Part shown: piece by piece, positions 7,014-14,426 of the stretch | How the letters are laid out: each line of letters starts with the position of its first letter | Position numbering within the stretch: position 1 is the stretch's first letter | Assembly: GCA_009837445.1 (NCBI GenBank) | Contig: VXTM01000034.1 | Coordinates: 77,344-111,301 of the forward strand | Direction of reading: 5' to 3' | Length of the DNA stretch: 33,958 nt | From: Acidimicrobiaceae bacterium | GTDB taxonomy: Bacteria > Actinomycetota > Acidimicrobiia > Acidimicrobiales > Aldehydirespiratoraceae | Position numbers and translations under genes: made by a program | Notes under the pieces: generated by a model | Seen by the model: the letters and a program-made list of their open reading frames with translations, nothing else | Databases searched by the model: none | What the model was told of the DNA's origin: nothing

Positions 7014-9302
7014 ATGGCTGTGTTTGCTAGTACTCCGGTGGAGTTGATCGAGGGCGTATACGCCACCCTGGACGAGCGGGTGGGGCGCGCCACCCAGAGT
7101 TTCGGGCGGCCGCTGACGCTGGCCGAGAAGATCCTCGTCAACCATCTCGACCCGTCCGAGACCGGGGTGCCGGAGCGGGGCGTGACATATGTGGACCTGC
7201 GCCCGGACCGGGTGGCCATGCAGGACGCCACCGCCCAAATGGCGTGGCTGCAGTTCATGACCGCCGGGCTCGACGAGGTGCAGGTGCCCACCACCACCCA
7301 CTGCGACCACCTCATCACCGCCCGCACCGACGCCAAGCGCGACCTGCTGGCCGCCCTGTCGGGCAACGACGAGGTCTACGAGTTCCTGCACAGCGTGTGC
7401 GCCCGCTACGGCGCCGGCTTCTGGAAGCCCGGCTCCGGGATCATCCACCAGGTCGTGCTGGAGAACTACGCGTTCTGCGGCGGCATGATGATCGGCACCG
7501 ACAGCCACACCCCCAACGCGGGCGGGCTGGCCATGGTGGCGGTGGGCGTGGGCGGAGCCGATGCAGTGGACGTCATGACCGGGTTCCCGTGGAACGTGCG
7601 CTGGCCCAAGCTCATCGGCGTCCACCTCACCGGCGAGCTCAGCGGCTGGAGCGCCCCCAAGGACGTGATCCTCAAAGTGGCCGACATCCTCACTGTGGCC
7701 GGCGGCACCGGCGCCATCGTCGAGTACTTCGGGCCCGGCGCCCGGTCGCTGAGCGCCACCGGCAAGGCCACCATCTGCAACATGGGCGCCGAGATCGGGG
7801 CCACCACATCGATCTTCGACTACGACGAGTCAATGGGCCGCTACCTGCGGGCCACCGGCCGATCCGACGCCGCCGACCTGGCCGACTCGGTCTCGCATCA
7901 CCTGTGCGGCGATCCCGAAACCGAGACCGACCCCGAGCGCTTCTACGACCGGGTGGTGGAGATCGACCTCGACACCCTCGGCCCCCACATCAACGGCCCC
8001 CACACCCCGGACCTGGCCCGCGAGGTCGCCGACCTCGGCGACGAGGCCCGCGACCGTGGCTGGCCGCTGGAGATCAGCGCGGCGCTGATCGGTAGCTGCA
8101 CCAACTCGTCCTACGAGGACATCACCCGGGCCGCGTCGATCGCCCGCGACGCGGCCGCCAAGGGCCTGCGGGCCCGCACCCGGCTGCTGGTGACCCCCGG
8201 CTCCGAGCAGATCCGCTCCACCATCGTGCGCGACGGCCTGATGGACGACTTCGAGTCGCTGGGCGCCACCGTGCTGGCCAACGCCTGCGGACCCTGCATC
8301 GGCCAGTGGGACCGCTCCGGCGAGGAGGGCCACACACCGGGCCGGACCAACGTGATCGTCACCTCCTACAACCGCAACTTCCCCAAGCGCAACGACGGCG
8401 ACCCGGCCACCCTGGCCTTCGTGACCTCGCCCGAGACTGTGATCGCGCTGGCGCTGGCCGGCACCGTCGACTTCGACCCGATCAACGAGACACTCACCAA
8501 CGACGGCGGCGAGGCAGTGAGCCTGGCCGAGCCGGAAGGCATCGAGCTGCCCCCCGACGGGTTCGATCCCGGCGAGGACACCTTCGTGGCCCCGCCCGCC
8601 GACGGCGCCGGCATCGAGGTCAGGGTGTCGCCCGACTCCGAGCGCCTCCAGTTGCTGGAGCCGTTCGCCGCATGGGACGGGCGCGACTACGAGGGCCTGC
8701 CCGTCATCGCCAAGGCCAAGGGCAAGTGCACCACCGACCACATCTCCGCGGCCGGGCCGTGGCTGCGCTACCGCGGCCACCTGGAGAACATCTCCGGCAA
8801 CCTGTACCTCGGCGTGGTCAACGGGTTCGACGGATACGAGGTCGGCCACGGCCGCAACCAGCTCACCGGCGAGGTCCAGTCGCTGCCCGACATCGCCCGG
8901 GAGTACCACGAGGCCGGGCTGCAGTGGGTGTTCATCGGCGACGCCAACACCGGCGAGGGCTCTAGCCGCGAGCACGCGGCCATGGAGCCCCGCTTCCGGG
9001 GCTGCGTGCTGGCACTGGCCCGCAGCTTCGCCCGTATCCACGAGACCAACCTCAAGAAACAGGGCGTGCTGGCGCTGACGTTCGCCGATCCCGCCGACTA
9101 CGACCGCATCGGCGAGAACGACCGCATCGCAGTGAGGGGTCTGGCCGATCTGGCGCCCGACGAGCCGGTAACGGTGGAGGTCACCACACCCGACGGCGCA
9201 GTGTGGTCATTCGAGGGGCTGCACACCCTCAGCGACGAGCAGATCGAGTGGTTCCAGGCCGGGAGCGCGCTGAACATCATCCGCCAACGCACTCGCGCCT
9301 AG
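7014..9302 (+). CDS. acn: Aconitate hydratase (mitochondrial-type aconitase)
   Basis: A TCA-cycle enzyme that isomerises citrate to isocitrate through cis-aconitate using a [4Fe-4S] cluster. The 762-residue protein has the size and motifs of the mitochondrial-type aconitase: THCDH near 95-99, GTDSHTPNAGGLAM near 161-174, and the cluster cysteines in IGSCTNSS (Cys362) and NACGPCIGQW (Cys425, Cys428). These sit at nearly the positions known from mitochondrial aconitase. The C-terminal swivel domain begins near 540. It stands close to citrate synthase and AceK, which act on the same metabolites. A strong hairpin follows the stop codon, so transcription probably ends before the LysR gene. Confidence 0.95.
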   Translation: MAVFASTPVELIEGVYATLDERVGRATQSFGRPLTLAEKILVNHLDPSETGVPERGVTYVDLRPDRVAMQDATAQMAWLQFMTAGLDEVQVPTTTHCDHLITARTDAKRDLLAALSGNDEVYEFLHSVCARYGAGFWKPGSGIIHQVVLENYAFCGGMMIGTDSHTPNAGGLAMVAVGVGGADAVDVMTGFPWNVRWPKLIGVHLTGELSGWSAPKDVILKVADILTVAGGTGAIVEYFGPGARSLSATGKATICNMGAEIGATTSIFDYDESMGRYLRATGRSDAADLADSVSHHLCGDPETETDPERFYDRVVEIDLDTLGPHINGPHTPDLAREVADLGDEARDRGWPLEISAALIGSCTNSSYEDITRAASIARDAAAKGLRARTRLLVTPGSEQIRSTIVRDGLMDDFESLGATVLANACGPCIGQWDRSGEEGHTPGRTNVIVTSYNRNFPKRNDGDPATLAFVTSPETVIALALAGTVDFDPINETLTNDGGEAVSLAEPEGIELPPDGFDPGEDTFVAPPADGAGIEVRVSPDSERLQLLEPFAAWDGRDYEGLPVIAKAKGKCTTDHISAAGPWLRYRGHLENISGNLYLGVVNGFDGYEVGHGRNQLTGEVQSLPDIAREYHEAGLQWVFIGDANTGEGSSREHAAMEPRFRGCVLALARSFARIHETNLKKQGVLALTFADPADYDRIGENDRIAVRGLADLAPDEPVTVEVTTPDGAVWSFEGLHTLSDEQIEWFQAGSALNIIRQRTRA

Positions 9303-9332
9303 ACCAGCCACCGGAAGCAACCGCACAAGACA

Positions 9333-9366
9333 GAAGCGGCTGATCTGGGGTTCGATCAGCCGCTTC
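9333..9366 (+). terminator. Strong hairpin terminator after aconitase
   Basis: Perfect 13-bp arms GAAGCGGCTGATC (9333-9345) and its complement (9354-9366) enclose an 8-nt loop, 30 nt after the aconitase stop. Only a short ATTTGGT follows, so it is a strong stem with a weak U tract. The loop region resembles a tRNA T-arm by chance. Confidence 0.75.
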
Positions 9367-9452
9367 ATTTGGTGCTTGAACCGATTTGGGGGATATCGAT
9401 CCAAGTCTGACCGGTCGGCCGATGAGGAGGAGTACACCTGCCGACCGGATTG

Positions 9453-9502
9453 ATATTAGCAATATAGCACACATCAGCGCTCTCTTGTCGATCATTTCGA
9501 CA
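9453..9502. promoter_or_regulatory. Two inverted repeats upstream of the LysR gene
   Basis: ATATT-AGC-AATAT (9453-9465) and TGTCGA-N5-TCGACA (9486-9502) are perfect dyads in the AT-richer gap before the regulator. A near-direct repeat AGTTTGCATCG / AGTTTGTATCG follows at 9502-9512 and 9515-9525. Such dyads are typical LysR-type binding sites and suggest autoregulation. Confidence 0.5.
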
Positions 9503-9520
9503 GTTTGCATCGATAGTTTG

Positions 9521-9526
9521 TATCGT
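9521..9526 (+). promoter_or_regulatory. -10 box for the LysR gene (TATCGT)
   Basis: TATCGT lies 5 nt before GTG 9532 and 8 nt before ATG 9535, consistent with a nearly leaderless transcript. Confidence 0.45.
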
Positions 9527-9534
9527 TTCTTGTG

Positions 9535-10491
9535 ATGGATGTCCGGCAACTCAATGTCTTGCTAGCGGTCGCCGAGCATCAGAGCTTCTCGGCCGCCGCC
9601 CAAGCCCTGCACACCGTGCAGTCCAACGTCTCCGCCCATATCTCCCGCCTCGAGCATGAGGCCGGCGCCACCCTGATCGACAGGGCCCGGCGGTGCCTCA
9701 CCCCCGAAGGCCAAGTCGTCGCCGACCGGGCCCGCCGCATCCAGCTGGAACTGCAGGCAATCTCCGACGATCTGGCGTCCATGCGGGCCAACCTCAGCGG
9801 AACCGTGACCGTGGGCGTGATCGGCACCACAGCCCGATGGATCGTCCCCCTAGTGCTGGACGAGGTGGGCCAACTCCACCAGAGTCTCGAGGTCGTCATC
9901 CTCGACGCCACCACCACGTCGCTGGTGCCGCTGCTGGTCCAGAACCGACTGGACCTGGCGGTGGTGAACCTGCCCGTGGAGGATCCCGACATCGAGACGG
10001 CAGACCTGTTCTCCGAGCACCGGGTCGTGATAACGCCCGCGGACCATGAGCTGGCCCAACGCGACCGCATCGACCTGGCCGAGCTGGCTCGGTACGAGAT
10101 CCTGCTGCCACCCAAGGGCACCGCGTTCCGCGACGAGATCGACACCGACGCTCGGCGGGTCCGCGTCGAGCTGCGGAGCCGAGCCGAGATCGACGGCCTG
10201 CGACTGCTGGCCTCGCTGGCCTTCGCGGGCTTCGCACCGGCCCTGTTGCCGGCTAGTGCAACCTACGGTGCATCACCGGAGGGCTGGCGCAGCGTGAAGG
10301 TCGACCGGCTGAGCCCGCGGCTCGTGGGGCTGGCCCGCAACCGTCGCACCATCCCGGCCGCACCGCCGCGGGCCGTGGCCGACGCCATCAGGCGGATCGT
10401 CGACCGGGAGTCGGTCAACCAGCCTCACATCCACGCCCTGGAGGCCCCCTCGCCCCAACCGGCCGAGATACGTTCCTCGCATCTACCATGA
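9535..10491 (+). CDS. LysR-family transcriptional regulator
   Basis: A 318-residue LysR-type regulator. The N-terminal winged helix-turn-helix is clear: MDVRQLNVLLAVAEHQSFSA, then the recognition helix region TVQSNVSAHISRLE. The co-inducer-binding domain begins near 90 (GTVTVGVIGTTARWIVP). ATG 9535 matches the usual start of the family; GTG 9532 is one codon earlier. No divergently transcribed target lies upstream, which is unusual for this family. The next gene on the same strand starts 5 nt after its stop, so the carboxyltransferase-like gene or citrate synthase could be its targets. The effector is unknown. Confidence 0.9.
   Translation: MDVRQLNVLLAVAEHQSFSAAAQALHTVQSNVSAHISRLEHEAGATLIDRARRCLTPEGQVVADRARRIQLELQAISDDLASMRANLSGTVTVGVIGTTARWIVPLVLDEVGQLHQSLEVVILDATTTSLVPLLVQNRLDLAVVNLPVEDPDIETADLFSEHRVVITPADHELAQRDRIDLAELARYEILLPPKGTAFRDEIDTDARRVRVELRSRAEIDGLRLLASLAFAGFAPALLPASATYGASPEGWRSVKVDRLSPRLVGLARNRRTIPAAPPRAVADAIRRIVDRESVNQPHIHALEAPSPQPAEIRSSHLP
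10484..10489 (+). promoter_or_regulatory. -10 box inside the end of the LysR gene (TACCAT)
   Basis: TACCAT ends 6 nt before GTG 10496, the spacing seen at other genes here. The carboxyltransferase gene may therefore have its own leaderless promoter as well as read-through from the LysR gene. Confidence 0.45.
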
Positions 10492-10495
10492 CCCG

Positions 10496-11863
10496 GTGAT
10501 GGCGGACTCCCAGGCGACCGTGGTCGGCGTCCGCGCCGGTGCATCCGGGTTCGTGCACAGCCGTGTGAGCACTGTCGGCGGCCGCACCGTCGTGGAGATC
10601 GACGCCCGCGGGTCCGAGGAGAACCAAAGCGGCGCGCTTACCCCGACCGACGGCCAGAGCATGGCCGCCGCAGCCCGCCTGGCCCGCGACCAACGCCTCC
10701 CGGTGCTGCTGAGGCTGGCCTCCTCGGGAGCCGACCTCAACGCCGGGGTGGCTGCCCTGCACGGCTGGGCCACTGCGGCCGTTGAGCTGTCCCGATGCTC
10801 GGGGGTCGTGCCGGTGGTTGTGATCGCGGCCGGGCCCAACGTCTCGGGTCCGGCCCTGCTGCTGGGTCTGGCCGACTTCGTGGTGATGACCGCCGACGCC
10901 TACGCCTTTGTGGTCGGGCCTCGGATGGTGGAGTACTTCACCGGAATGCCGATCGACCGGGGCGACCTGGGAGGAGGCGAGACCCACTCGGTCAACTCGG
11001 GCGTGGCCAGCTTCCTTGCCGCCAACGACACCGAAGCCGACGAGATAGCGGCCGAGCTGCTCGGCTACCTCCCCGACAGCAACGAATGCGACCCGCCCGC
11101 CCGGGTGTGCGTCGATCCTGTGGACCGGGCGGTGCCCGAGGCCTACGAAGTGCTTCCGCCGGAGTCCGGCGGCACCTACGACGTGCGCGATGTGGTGTCC
11201 GCGGTCACCGACAACAACGTGCTGCTCGAGCCGCACGCCTACTGGGCCACCAACCTGGTTACCGCGTTCGCTTCTTTCGGGGGACGGCCCGTCGGGATCG
11301 TGGCCAACCAGCCCCAGTCGCTGGCCGGGACGCTCGACATCACGGCCTCCCGCAAGGGGGCCCGGTTCGTGGCGTTCTGCGACGCGTTCAACCTTCCGCT
11401 TGTGACCTTCGTCGACACGTCCGGCTTCTACCCGGGCAAGGACCTGGAGTGGCGGGGAATGATCCGCTACGGGGCCCAGATGGCGTTTGCCTACGCCAGA
11501 GCGACGGTGCCACGCGTGAACGTCACCCTCCGCAAGTCCTACGGCGGCGCCTACATCGTCATGGACTCCAAGCCCATGGGCAACGACGTGGCCCTGGCCT
11601 GGCCTACGGCCGAGATCGCGGTGATGGGGGCCAAGGGGGCGGTGGAGATCCTGCACCGCTCGGCCACAGACGCCGAGCGGGCCGAATTGGAGGCGGCCTA
11701 CGAGCAGCGCCTGCTGAACCCGTACGTCGCCGCGGAGCGCGGCGCTATCGACTCGGTGATCGAGCCGGCCGACACGAGGCGGCAAGTCTGCGCCGCATTG
11801 GAGATGCTCATCTCCAAGCGGGAACGCCTCCCCCGGCGACGCCACGACAACTCCCCGCTCTAG
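10496..11863 (+). CDS. Acyl-CoA carboxylase carboxyltransferase (beta) subunit-like protein
   Basis: A biotin-dependent carboxyltransferase of the PccB/AccD family, which moves CO2 from carboxybiotin to an acyl-CoA. The 455-residue protein carries two crotonase-like halves. The first has GPNVSGPALLLGLADFVVMT near 117-137 and GGGETHSVNSGVASF near 160-175. The second has YDVRDVVSAVTDNN, FVDTSGFYPGKDLEWRG near 307-323, and KSYGGAYIVMDSKPMG near 347-362. Typical beta subunits are 510-550 residues; here the N-terminal leader is shortened. No biotin carboxylase or biotin carrier gene is nearby, so the alpha partner must be elsewhere. The gene starts 5 nt after the LysR stop. GTG 10496 and ATG 10499 are adjacent start candidates. 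Confidence 0.85.
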   Translation: MMADSQATVVGVRAGASGFVHSRVSTVGGRTVVEIDARGSEENQSGALTPTDGQSMAAAARLARDQRLPVLLRLASSGADLNAGVAALHGWATAAVELSRCSGVVPVVVIAAGPNVSGPALLLGLADFVVMTADAYAFVVGPRMVEYFTGMPIDRGDLGGGETHSVNSGVASFLAANDTEADEIAAELLGYLPDSNECDPPARVCVDPVDRAVPEAYEVLPPESGGTYDVRDVVSAVTDNNVLLEPHAYWATNLVTAFASFGGRPVGIVANQPQSLAGTLDITASRKGARFVAFCDAFNLPLVTFVDTSGFYPGKDLEWRGMIRYGAQMAFAYARATVPRVNVTLRKSYGGAYIVMDSKPMGNDVALAWPTAEIAVMGAKGAVEILHRSATDAERAELEAAYEQRLLNPYVAAERGAIDSVIEPADTRRQVCAALEMLISKRERLPRRRHDNSPL

Positions 11864-11914
11864 CCGCCAGGCCACACGAGCCCTGAGATGCGGGCCCGGC
11901 CGCCGGCGCCGCAC

Positions 11915-11953
11915 CGCAAGATCCTCGAATCTTGCGCCTCATTGCAAGATTGC
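11915..11953. promoter_or_regulatory. Repeated GCAAGAT motifs upstream of citrate synthase
   Basis: CGCAAGAT (11915-11922) pairs with ATCTTGCG (11929-11936) across 6 nt, and a third copy, TTGCAAGATTGCG, lies at 11942-11953. Three copies of one 7-mer in 40 nt before a TCA-cycle gene suggest a regulator-binding array. The first pair could also form a small terminator for the upstream gene. Confidence 0.4.
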
Positions 11954-12015
11954 GGATGCACTCACTCCGCCGCGAAGTGCGGTGCCATATCCGGTCCCCG
12001 GTAATCTGATACTCG

Positions 12016-12060
12016 ATGACAGCGAAGATCACGATCACCGCCTCGCCGAGACGGGGGTAA
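12016..12060 (+). CDS. Possible 14-residue leader peptide before citrate synthase
   Basis: ATG 12016 opens a 14-codon frame ending in TAA 5 nt before the GTG of citrate synthase. TAATCT (12002-12007) lies 8 nt upstream and could be its -10. The GGGGG at its end (12053-12057) can act as the Shine-Dalgarno for citrate synthase. It may be chance, but a leaderless upstream frame coupling into the main gene is plausible. Confidence 0.25.
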   Translation: MTAKITITASPRRG

Positions 12061-12065
12061 GACTC

Positions 12066-13331
12066 GTGGCTGAGAGCATCACAATCACCGACAACCGCAC
12101 GGGCAACAGCATCGAGATCCCGATCGTCTCCGGGGGCGTCGACGCCGCGGCGTGGCGCAAGCTTCTGCCGGGCATCTGGTTCCACGATCCGGGCATGGCT
12201 ACGACCGCGGTCACCTCCAGCGCGGTGGCCGAGATCGACGGCGAGACCGGCATCCTGCGCTACCGGGGCTACCCCATCGAGCAGCTGGCCGAGCAGAGCA
12301 CCTTCCCGGAGGTCGCCCACCTGCTGATCTACGGGGAGCTGCCCACCCAGGCCGAGCTCGACGAGTGGGTGGACCTGATCACGCACCACACGTTCATCCA
12401 CGAGAACTTCCGCAAACGCATCTACGACGCCTTCCACTACGACGCCCACCCGATGGGGCTGCTCACCTCGGGCGTGGCCGGGCTGTCCACCTTCTATCCC
12501 GAGGCCAAGGACATCTTCGATACCGAGAACCGCAGGGCGCAGATCGTGCGGCTGATCGCGAAGATGCCCACCCTGGCCGCGGCCGCCTACCGGTTCTCCA
12601 GGGGCCTGCCGTTCATATTCCCCGACAACGCCAACGACTACCCGACGCGCTTCCTGAAGATGATGTTCGACGTGGGCGGCGAGTACGAGCCCGACGAGGC
12701 CCTGGTGCGGGCCATGCGGGTGCTGTTCATCCTCCACGCCGACCACGGCCAGAACTGCTCGACCACCGCCACCCGGGTGGTCGGGTCGAGCCACGCCGAC
12801 CCCTACACCGCCATTGCGGCCGGCTGCGCAGCCCTGTACGGGCCGCTGCACGGCGGGGCCAACGAGGCCGTGATCAACATGCTCACCCAGATCGGCTCCT
12901 ACGAGGAGGTCGACAGCTTCATAGCCAGCGTCAAGCGGGGCGGGCACCGGCTGATGGGCTTCGGGCACCGCGTCTACAAGAACTACGACCCGAGGGCGGT
13001 GATCATCAAGAAGGCCGCCCACGACGTGTTCGGGGTCATCGGCAAGAATCCGCTGCTCGACATCGCCCTCAAGCTCGAGGAGGTCGCGCTGGCCGACGAC
13101 TACTTCATCAGCCGGCGCCTGTACCCGAACGTGGACTTCTATTCGGGTCTCATCTACCAGGCGCTGGGGTTCCCCACGAACATGTTCACCGTGCTGTTCG
13201 CCATCGGCCGCACACCCGGGTGGCTGGCCCACTGGAACGAGATGATCGAGCAGAACTCGCGGATCTACCGGCCCCGCCAGGTGTACACGGGCTCCGAGCT
13301 GCGCGATTACGTGCCGATGGAGGACCGCTAG
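12066..13331 (+). CDS. gltA: Citrate synthase
   Basis: Condenses acetyl-CoA with oxaloacetate to citrate. The 421-residue product (from GTG 12066) has the usual N-terminal ITITDNRTG, the catalytic residues His262 (GPLHGGANEA), His301 (GFGHRVYKNYDPR) and Asp357 (PNVDFYSG), and LHADHGQNCST near 223-233. These correspond to the E. coli His264/His305/Asp362 triad. Longer in-frame extension to 11982 is open but reads through the regulatory repeats and is unlike the family. GTG 12066 has GGGGG 8 nt upstream. Convergent with the quinone oxidoreductase gene. A methylcitrate synthase role cannot be excluded from sequence alone. Confidence 0.95.
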   Translation: MAESITITDNRTGNSIEIPIVSGGVDAAAWRKLLPGIWFHDPGMATTAVTSSAVAEIDGETGILRYRGYPIEQLAEQSTFPEVAHLLIYGELPTQAELDEWVDLITHHTFIHENFRKRIYDAFHYDAHPMGLLTSGVAGLSTFYPEAKDIFDTENRRAQIVRLIAKMPTLAAAAYRFSRGLPFIFPDNANDYPTRFLKMMFDVGGEYEPDEALVRAMRVLFILHADHGQNCSTTATRVVGSSHADPYTAIAAGCAALYGPLHGGANEAVINMLTQIGSYEEVDSFIASVKRGGHRLMGFGHRVYKNYDPRAVIIKKAAHDVFGVIGKNPLLDIALKLEEVALADDYFISRRLYPNVDFYSGLIYQALGFPTNMFTVLFAIGRTPGWLAHWNEMIEQNSRIYRPRQVYTGSELRDYVPMEDR

Positions 13332-13374
13332 GGAGCTATCCGGCCCCGGCCTGTCTCCAAATTGAGGGCGATAG

Positions 13375-13391
13375 TGGGCACTCAGTGCCCA
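13375..13391. terminator. Hairpin between citrate synthase and quinone oxidoreductase
   Basis: TGGGCAC-TCA-GTGCCCA is a perfect 7-bp stem with a 3-nt loop, placed between two convergent stop codons and followed by AAAA on the plus strand. It is a likely bidirectional terminator with a weak U tract. Confidence 0.55.
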
Positions 13392-13400
13392 AAATCTGCA

Positions 13401-14390
13401 TCAATTTCGTGCGGAGGCGATGTCGAGGACGATCTTGCCGGCGTTGAGGTTGGCCTCCATGCGCTCGTGGGCCGCGGGCGCGTCGGCCAGCGCGAAGCGG
13501 CTGTCGATCACCGGGGCCAGGACGCCGGAGGCCGCATGGGGCAGCATCTCGGCCGCGAACTGGCGGGTGACCGCGATCTTCTCCTCGATGGGGCGGGCCC
13601 GCAGCGTGGTGCCGATCAGCGCCGCTCGCTTCATCATCAGCCCGGCCGGGTTGAACGGCACCGGCGTGCCGGCCATGGTGCCGACCTGGATGATGCGTCC
13701 GTTGATGCGCAGGCACGAGATGTTGCGAGGCAGGTAGTCGCCGCCGATCACATCGAGCACCACGTCCACGCCGGCGCCTCCGGTGGCGTCGCGGACGGCC
13801 TCCACGTAGTCCTCTGAGGCGTAGTCGATCACCAGGTCGGCGCCCAGGGCCTCACACACATGGTGCTTTCCTGCTGAGGCGGTGACCGCGATGCGGGCGC
13901 CCATGGCCTTGGCGATCTGGATGGACGCCGTTCCCACCCCCGACGCCCCGGCGTGGACCAGCGCCCAGCGCCCGGTGGTGAGCCCGCCCTGGCGGACCAG
14001 GGCGTCCCAGGCGGTGATGTAGACCTCGCAGAACGCGCCGGCATTGTCGAGCCCGAGCGCGCTGGGCACGGCCATGGCCTGGCGCTCGTGGATCGTGACC
14101 CGCTCGGCGTAGCCGCCGCCGGCGACGATGCCCATGACGGCGTCGCCGACCGCGTGCTCGGTGACCCGCTCGCCGGTTGCAGCCACCCGGCCGGCGAACT
14201 CCAGGCCGGGGATCTCGTAGTCGCCCGGCGGCCCCGGGTACATGCCCCGGCGCTGCAGCAGGTCGGCGCGGTTGATGGCCGAGGTCACGATGTCGACCGA
14301 CACCTCCTCGGGCCCGGGGACGGGGTCGGGAACCTCCTGCACGACGAGGACCTCGGGCCCGCCCTTCTCGGTGATCACTATCGCTCGCAT
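13401..14390 (-). CDS. NAD(P)H quinone oxidoreductase, zinc-independent MDR family (PIG3-like)
   Basis: A 329-residue medium-chain dehydrogenase/reductase of the quinone oxidoreductase group. It shows the N-terminal GroES-like part (MRAIVITEKGGPEVL, NRADLLQRRGMYPGPPG near 40-56, GLEFAGRV) and the Rossmann motif HAGASGVGTASIQIAK near 147-162, then VIDYASEDY. The zinc ligands of alcohol dehydrogenases are absent, as expected for the PIG3/TED2 branch. It would reduce quinones or enals with NADPH. The gene begins 36 nt after aceK and has AAGGA a few bases upstream, so it is the last gene of the minus-strand run. Confidence 0.9.
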   Translation of the reverse strand: MRAIVITEKGGPEVLVVQEVPDPVPGPEEVSVDIVTSAINRADLLQRRGMYPGPPGDYEIPGLEFAGRVAATGERVTEHAVGDAVMGIVAGGGYAERVTIHERQAMAVPSALGLDNAGAFCEVYITAWDALVRQGGLTTGRWALVHAGASGVGTASIQIAKAMGARIAVTASAGKHHVCEALGADLVIDYASEDYVEAVRDATGGAGVDVVLDVIGGDYLPRNISCLRINGRIIQVGTMAGTPVPFNPAGLMMKRAALIGTTLRARPIEEKIAVTRQFAAEMLPHAASGVLAPVIDSRFALADAPAAHERMEANLNAGKIVLDIASARN

Positions 14391-14426
14391 GATGGTCCTT
14401 GGGTTCTCTCGCTGGTAGCGCGCCGG

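Noticed and set aside
9333..9366. tRNA-like T-arm (GGGGTTCGATC) after aconitase
   Set aside because: It is the loop and arm of a perfect 13-bp hairpin; no acceptor, D or anticodon arms are found around it.
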